Notes: generated by a model from the sequence alone, not told the origin. A stretch of 64,000 nt of DNA from Massilia varians (GCF_027923905.1 NZ_AP026966.1:5457001-5521000), one strand, 5' to 3'. Shown: positions 1-8,318, numbered from the stretch's first letter. A program made the numbers and translations.

Positions 1-539
1 GTGCCGATGATGTGGGTGCCGCCGCTGTCGGTCCAGGATTGCTGGATGTGGCGCGCGTCTTCGTCCGAGCGGGCGTTCACGCCCATCACGATGCCGCCGC
101 GCTTGATGCCTTCTTCGTAGTGGACGGCACGGTCTTCAGGGATGCCCGCGCCGATCAGCGCGCCGATCAGGCCACCGGTGATGCCGCCGGCGCCGGCGCC
201 GGCCAGGGCCGCTGCCAGCGGGCCGGCGACGACCACGCCCAGGCCCGGCAGCACCAGGGTGGTGCCGACGGCGGCGATGCCGGCCAGGACGGCGCCGATG
301 GTGCCGCCAATGCCGGCGCCGATGCCGGCGCCTTCGGCAGCCTTGCTGCCCAGTTCAGTATCGGTGTCGCCGAAGTGGGTCTTGCGCGCTTCGTCCGACA
401 TCATCAGGTTGACGTCGTCTTTGGTGTAACCGCGGGTCGAGATCGAGGAATAAGCACGTTCTGCGCTGGCACGGTCGGGGAACAGGCCAGTGACCATGCG
501 GGAATTCTGGTTGGTGTTATTCGAATCGTAGTTGCTCAT
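1..539 (-). CDS. glycine-zipper general stress protein (YflT/17M-like), 3' end cut by window
   Basis: The protein starts MSNYDSNNTNQNSRMVTGLF at 539, behind an AAAGGA ribosome site. It reads without a stop to the window edge, giving 179 codons; the C-terminus lies outside. Residues ~15-60 resemble the general stress protein 17M/YflT domain, with 'VTGLFPDRASAERAY' followed by a 'Y-T-K-D-D-V-N-L-M-M' strand. Then comes a long Gly/Ala hydrophobic stretch (about residues 65-125, repeated GAGIGAGIGG-type glycine zipper) and a return to an alpha/beta fold with 'EGIKRGGIVMGVNA'. This architecture (YflT-like ends around a glycine-zipper hairpin) is common in Burkholderiales and is usually annotated hypothetical or stress-induced. 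Function is unknown; a membrane-associated stress role is inferred from domain type and from the stress-type neighbour at 821. Confidence 0.7.
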   Translation of the reverse strand, partial: MSNYDSNNTNQNSRMVTGLFPDRASAERAYSSISTRGYTKDDVNLMMSDEARKTHFGDTDTELGSKAAEGAGIGAGIGGTIGAVLAGIAAVGTTLVLPGLGVVVAGPLAAALAGAGAGGITGGLIGALIGAGIPEDRAVHYEEGIKRGGIVMGVNARSDEDARHIQQSWTDSGGTHIIG

Positions 540-623
540 GGCGAATCCTTTCAGAAGGTTCAGGTGCTGGGTCCTGCAAACAAATCGATCTTGCAAGTGT
601 TGAAACCTTATTCCCGGGACAAG

Positions 624-665
624 AGCGCTTCTGTTCGCTGACGCACCCTAGCGCTTCTTTTCGCT
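624..665. repeat. 16-bp direct repeat pair in the divergent intergenic region
   Basis: AGCGCTTCTGTTCGCT at 624-639 recurs as AGCGCTTCTTTTCGCT at 650-665, 15 of 16 bases identical and 26 bp start to start. It lies 85-126 bp upstream of the stress protein start at 539, between it and the divergent gene at 821. The rest of 540-820 holds no gene I can support. Two phased copies could be a regulator-binding pair; no known consensus is matched. Confidence 0.4.
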
Positions 666-820
666 CAACAGTTCGCGTCGCCAGAACAGGCATGCAGATT
701 CGCCGTCTAACGTTCGTTGCCGCACCGACCTGAAGGGGACTGGTCTCTAGACTTTTCTCCATGGCCACGGCAATTCAAGGGCCTGGGGGTATGTTTTCTT
801 ACACTTGAAGGAGGTACACC

Positions 821-1090
821 ATGTTATTCATCATTTGGATCGTTGTCGGTGGCATTCTGGGCTGGCTGGCCAGCATGGTCATGAAAACCGACGCAGAACA
901 AGGCATGATTCTCAACGTCGTGGTTGGTATCGTCGGCGCCTTCCTGGGCGGCTGGCTGCTGTCGCCGCTGTTCGGCACCGGCACCATCAACTCCGATGAC
1001 TTCAGCGTCTCGTCGCTGCTGGTTTCGTTCCTGGGTGCTGTCATCCTGCTGGCGATCGTGAACCTGCTGCGTCGCGGCCGTGTTCGCTAA
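821..1090 (+). CDS. GlsB/YeaQ/YmgE family stress-response membrane protein
   Basis: Small integral membrane protein of 89 aa. It starts at ATG 821 behind a strong GGAGGT ribosome site. It has three hydrophobic segments (about residues 2-20, 28-50 and 66-84) and the family's glycine-rich signature: 'GGILGWLAS' in the first segment and 'GIVGAFLGGWL' in the second. The family (transglycosylase-associated protein, PF04226) is induced by envelope, acid or stationary-phase stress in several bacteria, but its molecular activity is not established. It is monocistronic, closed by a strong terminator 24 bp downstream. The neighbouring glycine-zipper stress protein on the other strand suggests a small stress locus (inference). 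Confidence 0.9.
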   Translation: MLFIIWIVVGGILGWLASMVMKTDAEQGMILNVVVGIVGAFLGGWLLSPLFGTGTINSDDFSVSSLLVSFLGAVILLAIVNLLRRGRVR

Positions 1091-1113
1091 TCAGCGATCG
1101 GGTAGCCCTACCT

Positions 1114-1146
1114 AAAAAAACCAACGCTTCATGCGTTGGTTTTTTT
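1114..1146 (+). terminator. intrinsic terminator, bidirectional in form
   Basis: Perfect 8-bp stem ACCAACGC (1120-1127) / GCGTTGGT (1133-1140) with a 5-nt loop. It is followed by T6 and preceded by A7, so it could work on both strands. It ends the membrane-protein transcript and lies only 28 bp before the cardiolipin synthase start. Confidence 0.9.
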
Positions 1147-1174
1147 ACGCCCACCGTTCCACCGGTCTTTCCAT

Positions 1175-2461
1175 ATGACCCTACTATCACCCAAACGATT
1201 CTGGACCATCCTCGTCACGGCCGCGCTCACGCTGGTCGGCGGCATACTCGCGCTCAATTTCATGCCGAGCGAAACGCAGATCGAGACCCGCCTGACCCGC
1301 CAGTACGACACCAACGACCCGCAGTTCCGCCGCTCGCTCGGGGTCCTGCTCGGCCCACCCATCCTCGAAGGGAATAAAGTCGAGGTCCTGCTCAATGGCG
1401 ACCAGATCTTCCCGGCCATGCTGGACGCGATCCGCGCGGCCGAAAAAACCATCACCTTCGAAACCTATATCTACTGGTCGGGCTCGATCGGCAAGGAATT
1501 CACCGATGCCCTGATCGAGCGCGCCCGCGCCGGCGTGAAAGTCCACGTGATGCTGGATTTCATGGGCAGCCTGAAGCTCGACCTGGCGCAGATCGACGCC
1601 ATGAAACAGGCGGGCGTACAGGTACAGCGCTACCACAAGCCGGTGTGGTGGAAGCTGGCGCGCCTGAACAACCGTACCCACCGGAAACTGTTGGTCATCG
1701 ACGGCAAGGTCGGCTTCACCGGCGGGGTCGGGATCGCCGACCAGTGGCGCGGCAATGCCCAGGATAAGGACCACTGGCGCGACACCCATTTCCGCATTGA
1801 AGGACCGGTGGTCGGCCAGGTGCAGGCCGTGTTCAACGACAACTGGACCAAGGCCACCGGCACCGTGCTCGACGGCCCCGATTACTTCCCGGCCCTGCCG
1901 CAGGCCGGCGACATGCCGGCCCAGATGTTTTCCAGTTCGCCGACCGGCGGCGCCGAGTCGATGCACCTGATGTACCTGATGGCGATCACCTCGGCGCGCA
2001 AGACCATCGACCTGTCGGCCGCCTATTTCGTGCCCGACGAGCTCACCATCCGCACCCTGATCGAGGCGGCAAAACGCGGCGTGCGCGTGCGCATCCTGAT
2101 GCCGGGCGAGATCATCGATTCGGACCTGGTCAAGGCGGCCTCGCGCGAGCGCTGGGGCGAGTTGCTGGCCGCGGGCGTGAAACTGGCCGAATACCAGCCC
2201 ACCATGTACCACGTGAAGGCGCTGATCGTTGACAATCTGCTGGTGTCGGTCGGCTCGACCAACTTCGACAACCGCTCGTTCAGCATCAACGATGAAGCCA
2301 ACCTCAACGTTCTGCACGAAGGCTTCGCACGCGAGCAGACCGCCATCTTCGAGGACGACTGGCGACACGCCAGCCCGGTGACCAAGGCGGAACACCGCGA
2401 ACGGCCATGGTGGCAGCGCCTGAGCACCGGCTTCGCCTCGCTGTTCAGCGCCCAGTTGTAG
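1175..2461 (+). CDS. cls: cardiolipin synthase (phospholipase D superfamily)
   Basis: Condenses two phosphatidylglycerols (or PG with PE in the ClsC type) to cardiolipin at the inner membrane. The protein has 428 aa from ATG 1175; an in-frame TTG at 1136 lies inside the preceding terminator and is unlikely. One N-terminal transmembrane segment (residues ~10-28) is followed by two PLD domains, each with an intact HKD motif: HRKLLVID at 169-176 followed by GKVGFTGG, and HVKALIVD at 346-353 followed by GSTNFDNRS. Both catalytic His/Lys/Asp sets are present, so it should be active. Only one membrane segment is seen, whereas ClsA usually has two. No promoter is obvious in the 28 bp after the terminator; expression may come from read-through or a promoter overlapping it. 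Confidence 0.92.
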   Translation: MTLLSPKRFWTILVTAALTLVGGILALNFMPSETQIETRLTRQYDTNDPQFRRSLGVLLGPPILEGNKVEVLLNGDQIFPAMLDAIRAAEKTITFETYIYWSGSIGKEFTDALIERARAGVKVHVMLDFMGSLKLDLAQIDAMKQAGVQVQRYHKPVWWKLARLNNRTHRKLLVIDGKVGFTGGVGIADQWRGNAQDKDHWRDTHFRIEGPVVGQVQAVFNDNWTKATGTVLDGPDYFPALPQAGDMPAQMFSSSPTGGAESMHLMYLMAITSARKTIDLSAAYFVPDELTIRTLIEAAKRGVRVRILMPGEIIDSDLVKAASRERWGELLAAGVKLAEYQPTMYHVKALIVDNLLVSVGSTNFDNRSFSINDEANLNVLHEGFAREQTAIFEDDWRHASPVTKAEHRERPWWQRLSTGFASLFSAQL

Positions 2462-2509
2462 GACAAGTCTCTAACGAAAAACGATGCGTTTGTCTGTACG
2501 AAATACTGG

Positions 2510-2539
2510 TTGACGACGTGTATGGTGATTACGGATACT
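2510..2539 (+). promoter_or_regulatory. candidate sigma70 promoter for the S46 peptidase
   Basis: TTGACG (2510-2515), 18-bp spacer, GATACT (2534-2539), about 50 bp before the peptidase ATG at 2592. Five of six bases match at -35 and four of six at -10. Confidence 0.5.
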
Positions 2540-2591
2540 CTTGGATGCTCCGCGGAGCCCAAGAGTTCCCACTTCCTATACATAGACGCGA

Positions 2592-4757
2592 ATGAAAAAG
2601 ACCCTCCTCTCGCTGGCCATCCTGACCAGCTTCGCCGCACATGCGGACGAAGGCATGTGGATGCCGCAGCAGCTGCCACAAGTAGCCAAGCAACTGAAAG
2701 CCGCCGGCCTCAAGCTGGATCCGTCCACCCTGACCAAGCTGACCGAGTTCCCGATGGGCGCGATCGTGAGCCTGGGCGGCTGCTCGGCCTCGTTCGTCTC
2801 GCCGCAGGGCCTGGTCGTCACCAACCACCACTGCGTGTACAACAGCATCGCGGTCAACTCGACCCCGGAACGCGACCTGCTGGCCAACGGCTTCCTGGCC
2901 AAGACCCTGGGCGAAGAGCTGCCGGCCGCGCCGGGCAGCCGCGTCTACGTGACCGAGGAAGTGGCGAACGTCACCAACCAGATCATCACCCCGGAAGTCG
3001 CCAAGCTGAACGGCAAGGCACGCATCGACGCCATCGAACAGAACCAGAAGAAGCTGGTGGCTGAGTGCGAAAAGGAAGCCGGTTACCGCTGCACCGTGGC
3101 CAGCTACTACGGCGGCCTGGAGTTCTACCGCCTGAAGCAGCTGGAAATCCGTGACGTGCGCCTGGTGCACGCACCGCCGGCCGGCGTCGGCAAGTTCGGC
3201 GGCGACACCGACAACTGGATGTGGCCGCGCCACACCGGCGACTACGGCTTCTACCGCGCCTACGTGAGCAAGGACGGCAAGGCCGCCGAGTTCTCGCAGG
3301 ACAACGTGCCGTACAAGCCGAAGCACGTGCTGAAGATCGCCGATCCGAGCGCCAGCGCCAAGGAAGGCGACTTCGTGATGGTGCTGGGCTACCCGGGCCG
3401 CACCAACCGCCACCGCCTGCCGTCGGAAGTCGAGTCGACTTTCACCTGGAACTACCCGGCGTTTGTTGCGGCATCCGGCGAGACCCTGGCGATCATCGAG
3501 CGCGAGACCAAGAACGACCCGGCCGCCAAGCTCAAGTACGCAGGCCAGATCGCCGGCGTCAACAACTACTACAAGAACCGCAAGGGCATGCTGACCTCGT
3601 ACGCGAACAGCGACTTCCTGCAGCGTAAGACGGCCGAGCACAACGCCCTGAAGGCCTGGGTCAACGCCAACCCGGCGCGCAAGGCGCAGTACGCCGCCGA
3701 CATCGAGCAGGCCGAGAAGCTGATCGCCGAGCGCGACGCCAACGCCAAGAAGGGCTTCTACCTGTCCTACGCCCAGCCGAAGTTCCTGTCCTCGGCACGT
3801 TCGCTGTACCGCCTGGCCAACGAGCGCACCAAGCCCGACGCCGAGCGCAAGACCGGCTTCCAGGAACGCGACCTGGCACGCTGGAATTCGGTCATCGCCG
3901 GCCAGGACCGCACCTACGACGAAAAGGTCGACAAGGCGCTGGTGCTGAACTTCCTGAGCAAGTACAACGCCCAGCCGGCCGCCGAGCACGACGCCGCCTT
4001 CGACGCCGCCCTCGGCATCAAGCCGGGCATGAGCGACGCCGAGCTGAAGGCCGCGCTGGACCGCATCTACGCCGGCTCCAAGCTGGCCAACAAGGAAGAG
4101 CGCAGCGCATGGCTGAAGAAGTCGCCGGCCGAGTTCCAGGCCTCGAACGACAGCTTCATCAAGGCCGCCGTCGCGATGTACGACGCGTCGATGCGCGATG
4201 AAGCCAAGGAAGAGGAAATGGCGGGCAAGATCCAGCAAGCCTACGCCAACTACATGCGGGCCAAGATCGCCTACATGAACAGCAAGGGCCAGGCCGTCTA
4301 TCCGGACGCCAACGGCACCCTGCGCGTCACCTTCGGCAAGGTGATGGGCCGTGACGTCGGCGCCGACGGCACCGGTTCCTGGACCGCGTTCACGACCCCG
4401 AAAGGCATCGTGGCCAAGCACACCGGCGAAGGCGAGTTCAACGCGCCGGCAGCCCAACTGGCGGCGATCCAGTCCAAGGACTTCGGCAAGTACGCCGATC
4501 CGAAGCTGAAGACCGTGCCGGTCAACTTCCTGGCGACGCTGGACATCACCGGCGGCAACTCGGGTTCGGCCGCGCTGAACTCGAAGGGCGAGCTGATCGG
4601 CCTGGCTTTCGACGGCACCCTGGATTCGATCATCTCGGACTGGGACTTCAACAAGGCCATGACCCGCTCGATCCAGGTCGACAGCCGCTACATGCTGTGG
4701 AACATGAAGCATGTGGACAAGGCCGACAACCTGTTGAAGGAAATGGGCGTGCAATAA
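2592..4757 (+). CDS. S46 family serine dipeptidyl-peptidase (DPP7-like)
   Basis: Secreted or periplasmic exopeptidase that removes N-terminal dipeptides. The protein has 721 aa, the usual S46 length, with a signal peptide at residues 1-18 (MKKTLLSLAI... cut near AHA-DE). The chymotrypsin-like double barrel is marked by TNHHC (catalytic His ~80), a GGDTDNWMWPRHTGDY block at 204-218 that carries the catalytic Asp, and GGNSGSA (catalytic Ser657). The region after the Ser reads LAFDG. In characterised family members a Gly at this position goes with hydrophobic P1 preference (DPP7) and an Arg with acidic P1 preference (DPP11), so DPP7 type is inferred. It is monocistronic, with a strong terminator after it. 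It fits a peptide-using organism together with other peptidases in this window. Confidence 0.92.
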   Translation: MKKTLLSLAILTSFAAHADEGMWMPQQLPQVAKQLKAAGLKLDPSTLTKLTEFPMGAIVSLGGCSASFVSPQGLVVTNHHCVYNSIAVNSTPERDLLANGFLAKTLGEELPAAPGSRVYVTEEVANVTNQIITPEVAKLNGKARIDAIEQNQKKLVAECEKEAGYRCTVASYYGGLEFYRLKQLEIRDVRLVHAPPAGVGKFGGDTDNWMWPRHTGDYGFYRAYVSKDGKAAEFSQDNVPYKPKHVLKIADPSASAKEGDFVMVLGYPGRTNRHRLPSEVESTFTWNYPAFVAASGETLAIIERETKNDPAAKLKYAGQIAGVNNYYKNRKGMLTSYANSDFLQRKTAEHNALKAWVNANPARKAQYAADIEQAEKLIAERDANAKKGFYLSYAQPKFLSSARSLYRLANERTKPDAERKTGFQERDLARWNSVIAGQDRTYDEKVDKALVLNFLSKYNAQPAAEHDAAFDAALGIKPGMSDAELKAALDRIYAGSKLANKEERSAWLKKSPAEFQASNDSFIKAAVAMYDASMRDEAKEEEMAGKIQQAYANYMRAKIAYMNSKGQAVYPDANGTLRVTFGKVMGRDVGADGTGSWTAFTTPKGIVAKHTGEGEFNAPAAQLAAIQSKDFGKYADPKLKTVPVNFLATLDITGGNSGSAALNSKGELIGLAFDGTLDSIISDWDFNKAMTRSIQVDSRYMLWNMKHVDKADNLLKEMGVQ

Positions 4758-4796
4758 GCTTGCCGGCGTCCCCCTTGGGGCGCCATGCATGAGGAA

Positions 4797-4829
4797 GCCA
4801 CGCGGCCCGCAAGGCCGCGTGGCTTTTTT
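4797..4829 (+). terminator. strong intrinsic terminator after the S46 peptidase
   Basis: Perfect 11-bp GC-rich stem GCCACGCGGCC (4797-4807) / GGCCGCGTGGC (4813-4823) with a 5-nt loop, then T6 (4824-4829). Confidence 0.93.
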
Positions 4830-4923
4830 CGTTTCAGGCCACCGTTCGTGCAGTTCGTCGCACATCGGGCGCAGGGGGGCGGATCTGACGCTATGCTTCC
4901 TTCATCCAAGTGAAAGGACCGAC

Positions 4924-6012
4924 ATGACCACGCCCCGGCTACTCTGCGGCGCGCTGCTGGCGCTGGCCTGCTCTGGCGCAGCGGCGCAGGAAACGCCCAA
5001 TCCCTACGCGAAGGCGCGTGCCATCGTCGAGGACCTGAACCGCATCAGCGCCCCGTCCGGCGTGCAGGAATCCTACAAGGTCCGCATCGGCGGCGTCGAC
5101 CAGTGGCTCAGCGTGCGCGGCCAGGACCGCGCCAACCCGATGATCCTGTTCGTGCACGGCGGCCCCGCCTCCCCCATCACGCCGACCATGTGGCAATTCC
5201 AGCGCCCGGTCGAGGAATACTTCACGGTGGTGAACTGGGACCAGCGCGGCGCCGGCAAGAGCTATGCCGAAGCCGATCCGGAAAAGGTCGGCGCAACGAT
5301 CCGCATCGAGCGCTACGTCGATGACGCCATCGAAGTGGCCGAGCACCTGAAGGCGACATACGGCAAGCGCAAGCTCATCCTGATGGGGCACAGCTGGGGC
5401 ACCATCGTCGGCATGCGGGCGGCCCTCAAGCGCCCCGACCTGTTTCACGCCTATGTCGGCATCGGGCAGGTGCTGAACGTGCGCGAGAACGAGCGTATCA
5501 GCTTCGACTACGCCTACGAACGCGCCAGGCGCGAGAACAATGCCGAAGCGGTCAAGGAAATGGCATCGATCGCGCCCTACCCCGGCGACCGGCCGATCAC
5601 GCGCGAACGCATCGTCATCGCGCGCAAGTGGCCGCAGCACTACGGCGGCCTGTCCGCGTTCCGCAGCGAATCCGGCTACTTCTTCCGCGGCCCCCTGCTC
5701 TCGCCCGAATACACCCCGAGCCAGGTGAAGGACATCGACAAGGGCAGCCTGCTGACCCTGGGCCGCGTGCTGCCCGAATTCCTCGAGGTCGATTTCTCGA
5801 ACCTGAAGCGCTTCCCGATCCCGGTCGTGATGTTCCTGGGCCGCCACGACTACACCACACCGGCCGCGCCGACCGTCGCCTGGATGAAAGCGGTGAACGC
5901 GCCCTACAAGCGCATCGTCTGGTTCGAGCGCTCGGCACACATGGTGCCTTGGGAAGAACCGGGCAAGCTTCTCGTCAGCCTGCTGGAGGTCGTCAAGCCC
6001 CTGGTGAAATGA
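4924..6012 (+). CDS. secreted alpha/beta hydrolase, S33 proline iminopeptidase-like
   Basis: 362 aa from ATG 4924 behind AAAGGA; upstream in-frame codons run back into the terminator and are not used. Signal peptide at residues 1-21 (ends SGAAAQ). The alpha/beta-hydrolase core has an oxyanion HGG at 78-80 (FVHGGPAS), the NWDQRGAGKS segment typical of S33 peptidases, the nucleophile elbow GHSWG with Ser157, and a late acidic residue (GRHD) and His (SAHMVPW) to complete the triad. S33 members release N-terminal Pro or act as tricorn-associated peptidases; exact substrate unknown. Its 3' end overlaps the convergent acetyltransferase gene by 20 bp. Confidence 0.85.
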   Translation: MTTPRLLCGALLALACSGAAAQETPNPYAKARAIVEDLNRISAPSGVQESYKVRIGGVDQWLSVRGQDRANPMILFVHGGPASPITPTMWQFQRPVEEYFTVVNWDQRGAGKSYAEADPEKVGATIRIERYVDDAIEVAEHLKATYGKRKLILMGHSWGTIVGMRAALKRPDLFHAYVGIGQVLNVRENERISFDYAYERARRENNAEAVKEMASIAPYPGDRPITRERIVIARKWPQHYGGLSAFRSESGYFFRGPLLSPEYTPSQVKDIDKGSLLTLGRVLPEFLEVDFSNLKRFPIPVVMFLGRHDYTTPAAPTVAWMKAVNAPYKRIVWFERSAHMVPWEEPGKLLVSLLEVVKPLVK

Positions 6013-6640
6013 TCGCGTCCAGCTCGGCCGCGATCTGCCGGGCCAGCTGGTGGATGTGGAAGCCGTCGACGAAGCCATGGTGGGCCTGCACCGAGAACGG
6101 CAGCTCGAGGCGGCCGCCCGGCGCGGCGCGGAACTTGCCCCAGACTAGCGAAGGGATGTCCGGATGCGCCAGCGAGGCGCTGGGGTGCTGGATGGAGGTG
6201 AAGGCCAGCCAGGGAATGCAGGTGATGAACACCTGCTCCTTTGCTTCGCGCGGGCCGAGGCTGCGGTAGGCGCCGTTCAGCTCCGTCATCGCCGCGGCCT
6301 GTTCGCGCGCCGCGATGCCGCGCGCGACGAATTCGCGCAGGTCGTCGCTCCAGTCGAACAGGGCGAAATTCAGGTCCTGGTGCTGGTTGAGCACGGTGAA
6401 GGACGGCCGCAGGCGATCGATCCGGAACACCTCGCCGTCCAGCAGGCGGTAGCGGAAGTTGTCCACCTTGAGCACCGCGCGCAGCACCGCGCACAGCAGC
6501 ACGTGGAACGGCGCCAGGCCCGCTTCCCGGCACCAGGGCCGGAAGTCCGGCAGCTCGAGCGGAAAGCAGAGGTTGACCGCGGCGCTGTCCATCGCGTCGA
6601 ACAGCGCGAAGCGGTCGCGCCGCCGTTCGAACGCCTCCAT
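5993..6640 (-). CDS. CatA-like (type A) O-acetyltransferase, chloramphenicol acetyltransferase family
   Basis: 215 aa, the normal CAT monomer length. The family is a trimer that transfers acetyl from acetyl-CoA to a hydroxyl. The C-terminal active-site motif is HHGFVDGFH (residues 187-195), against HHAVCDGFH in classical CATs: the catalytic His and the structural Asp-Gly are kept. SLVWGKF at 164-170 matches the substrate-pocket strand. Chromosomal CAT-like proteins often act on unknown metabolites, so chloramphenicol resistance cannot be concluded. The gene starts 4 bp after the stop of the upstream amino-acid permease gene, so the two are probably co-transcribed. Base usage is like its neighbours, with no sign of a resistance cassette. 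Confidence 0.85.
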   Translation of the reverse strand: MEAFERRRDRFALFDAMDSAAVNLCFPLELPDFRPWCREAGLAPFHVLLCAVLRAVLKVDNFRYRLLDGEVFRIDRLRPSFTVLNQHQDLNFALFDWSDDLREFVARGIAAREQAAAMTELNGAYRSLGPREAKEQVFITCIPWLAFTSIQHPSASLAHPDIPSLVWGKFRAAPGGRLELPFSVQAHHGFVDGFHIHQLARQIAAELDAIISPGA

Positions 6641-6644
6641 GTCC

Positions 6645-8111
6645 CTAGCGCTTGTTCAGGCGGCTGTGGCGCACGCTGTACAGGAAGTAGGTGGCCACCG
6701 CGACGCCCATCCAGATGAAGAACACGCGGAAGGTGGCCGGCGACAGGTCCTTCATGATGTACAGGCAGGCGCACACCGACAGGCCCGGGATCACATAGGG
6801 GCCGAAAGGCACGCGGAAGTGGCCCGGCTCGCCGGGGCCCTGCTTGGCGCGGATCACCGGCACCGCGATCGACACCACGATGAAGGCGGTCAGGGTGCCC
6901 ATGCTCACCATGTCCCACAGGAAGGTGGCGTCGACCAGGCCGGCCACCGCGCCCACCACCAGGCAGACGATGATGGTGTTGCTGACCGGCGCCTGGGTGC
7001 GCTTGTTCACCTTCTGGAAAGTCTTCGGAATCAGGCCGTCGCGGCTGATGGCGTACAGGATGCGGGTCTGGCCATAGATCGTCACCAGGGTCACCGAGAA
7101 CACCGACACCACGGCGCCCGCCGACAGCACCAGCGCCGGCCAGGCCTGGCCGGTGACGTTCTGCAGGATCACCGACAGGCCGGCTTCCTGGCCCGCGAAC
7201 ATGCGGGCAGGCTGGGCGCCCGTCGCGGCTACCGCCACCAGCAGGTAGAAGACGGTCACGATCAGGAGCGCGGACAGGATCCCGATCGGCACGTTGCGGC
7301 GCGGGTTGTTCACTTCCTCGCCGGCGGTGGCGATGGTGTCCAGGCCGATGAAGGAGAAGAACACGGTGCCGGCGGCGGCGGTCACGCCGGCCATGCCCAC
7401 GTAGCCGCTGTCGGGGTCGGGGCTGAAGAAGGGCGTGAAGTTGGCCGAATCGAAGCCGGTAAAGGCGATCACGACGAAGAAGATCAGGATGGCCAGCTTG
7501 ACCAGCACCATGATGGCGTTGGTGGTCGCCGATTCCCTGGTGCCGCGGATCAGGAGGATGCAGCACATCGCCACCAGGATCACCGGCGGCAGGTTGAAGT
7601 TGCCGGGGCTGAAGTGGACGTTGTGGTGGTCGGACACGAACATCGGCGAGCGCAGGTGCGACGGAATCTCCCATCCGAAGGCATTCGACAGGAAGTTGCT
7701 CAGGTAGTCCGACCAGCCGATCGCCACCGCGCTTCCCGCCAGGCCGTATTCGAGCAGCAGGCAGGCCGCCACGATGAAGGCGGCGAACTCGCCCACGGTC
7801 GCATAGGCGAAGGAATACGAGGAACCGGCGGCGGGCACGCGGCCGGCCAGTTCGGCATAGCACAGCGCGGTCAGGCCGGCGGTGACGGCGGCCAGCAGGA
7901 AGGACAGGATCACGGCCGGCCCCGCCTTCGGCACCGCCTCGACCATCGTGAAGAAGATGCCGGTGCCGACGGTGGCGCCGACGCCGATCATGGTCAGCGG
8001 GAACAGGCCGAGTGAACGCTGGAGGCCGCCGCTGCCGCTGCCGCTGTCTTCGTCATGGTGTCGTTCAGCTGTTTTGGTGCGGATCAGCTTTTGGCCAAGG
8101 GTCAGATTCAC
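6645..8111 (-). CDS. APC-superfamily amino-acid permease (cationic amino acid transporter type)
   Basis: 488 aa, inner-membrane secondary transporter with about 12 hydrophobic segments. The first helix carries the APC unwound motif GVGATVGTGIF, followed by 'AGPAVILSF' in the second helix and 'YAELAGRVPAAGSSYSFAY', typical of the CAT/YfnA branch that takes up basic or neutral amino acids. A hydrophilic Gly/Ser-rich N-terminus precedes the first helix. The start is GTG at 8111, supported by an AAAGGA site 6 nt upstream; no better ATG exists. A TATAAT promoter lies at 8171-8197. Substrate is not predictable beyond amino acids. Confidence 0.88.
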   Translation of the reverse strand: MNLTLGQKLIRTKTAERHHDEDSGSGSGGLQRSLGLFPLTMIGVGATVGTGIFFTMVEAVPKAGPAVILSFLLAAVTAGLTALCYAELAGRVPAAGSSYSFAYATVGEFAAFIVAACLLLEYGLAGSAVAIGWSDYLSNFLSNAFGWEIPSHLRSPMFVSDHHNVHFSPGNFNLPPVILVAMCCILLIRGTRESATTNAIMVLVKLAILIFFVVIAFTGFDSANFTPFFSPDPDSGYVGMAGVTAAAGTVFFSFIGLDTIATAGEEVNNPRRNVPIGILSALLIVTVFYLLVAVAATGAQPARMFAGQEAGLSVILQNVTGQAWPALVLSAGAVVSVFSVTLVTIYGQTRILYAISRDGLIPKTFQKVNKRTQAPVSNTIIVCLVVGAVAGLVDATFLWDMVSMGTLTAFIVVSIAVPVIRAKQGPGEPGHFRVPFGPYVIPGLSVCACLYIMKDLSPATFRVFFIWMGVAVATYFLYSVRHSRLNKR

Positions 8112-8170
8112 TGCGTGTCCTTTGTGTGGAAGCTTTGGGCGCTTCGGTCGAGCGCGCTCTAAAACCTGCG

Positions 8171-8197
8171 ATTATAGGGGCAGATGTGTTCTCTCAA
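8171..8197 (-). promoter_or_regulatory. candidate promoter of the permease operon
   Basis: On the minus strand, TATAAT (8176-8171) with TTGAGA (8197-8192) upstream at a 15-bp spacer; perfect -10, four of six at -35 with short spacing. The leader to the GTG start at 8111 is about 50 nt. Confidence 0.55.
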
Positions 8198-8215
8198 TAA
8201 AATAGTTTTCGCAAA

Positions 8216-8234
8216 GATGCATTTACTCAGCATC
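8216..8234. promoter_or_regulatory. NsrR-type nitric-oxide-responsive operator upstream of hmp
   Basis: Palindrome GATGC-N9-GCATC, extended to AAAGATGC...GCATCTTT (8213-8237). It matches 15 of 19 positions of the proteobacterial NsrR consensus GATGYATTTNAAATRCATC. It sits directly upstream of and touching the extended -10 TGC-TAGAAT, the place expected for a repressor of hmp. NsrR itself is not in this window. Confidence 0.72.
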
Positions 8235-8237
8235 TTT

Positions 8238-8246
8238 TGCTAGAAT
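8238..8246 (+). promoter_or_regulatory. extended -10 element of the hmp promoter
   Basis: TGC-TAGAAT: an extended -10 (TGn) plus a hexamer with five of six matches, so a weak -35 is tolerable. The -35 region would fall inside the NsrR-like palindrome. It predicts a leader of about 80 nt to the hmp start. Confidence 0.5.
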
Positions 8247-8299
8247 GCTCCCGTCCGCACCGATTCGCCATCGTGTCCGGACCATTTTTTGGCCATAAA

Positions 8300-8318
8300 C
8301 ATGCATGCCTAATACATC
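8300..8318. promoter_or_regulatory. second NsrR-like half-palindrome in the hmp leader
   Basis: Downstream of the first operator the sequence ATGCAT-gcct-AATACATC fits the same 19-bp NsrR frame (15 of the last 18 positions) with the same 9-bp core spacing. It ends 16 bp before the hmp ATG, overlapping the expected 5' leader. Confidence 0.5.

Noticed and set aside
517..768. 83-codon frame on the minus strand at the stress protein start
   Set aside because: Its end reads the first codons of the stress protein out of frame; it lacks a ribosome site and has no recognisable domain.
2529..4865. Open reading frame of 778 codons on the minus strand
   Set aside because: Antisense to the S46 peptidase with composition of a frame shadow; overlaps its terminator.
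5993..6640. CAT-like gene as an acquired antibiotic-resistance gene
   Set aside because: Base composition matches the neighbours, it is in an operon with a permease, and no mobile element is near.
6459..8015. 518-codon plus-strand reading frame opposite the permease
   Set aside because: Histidine, glutamine and arginine-rich shadow of a membrane protein gene; no start signal.
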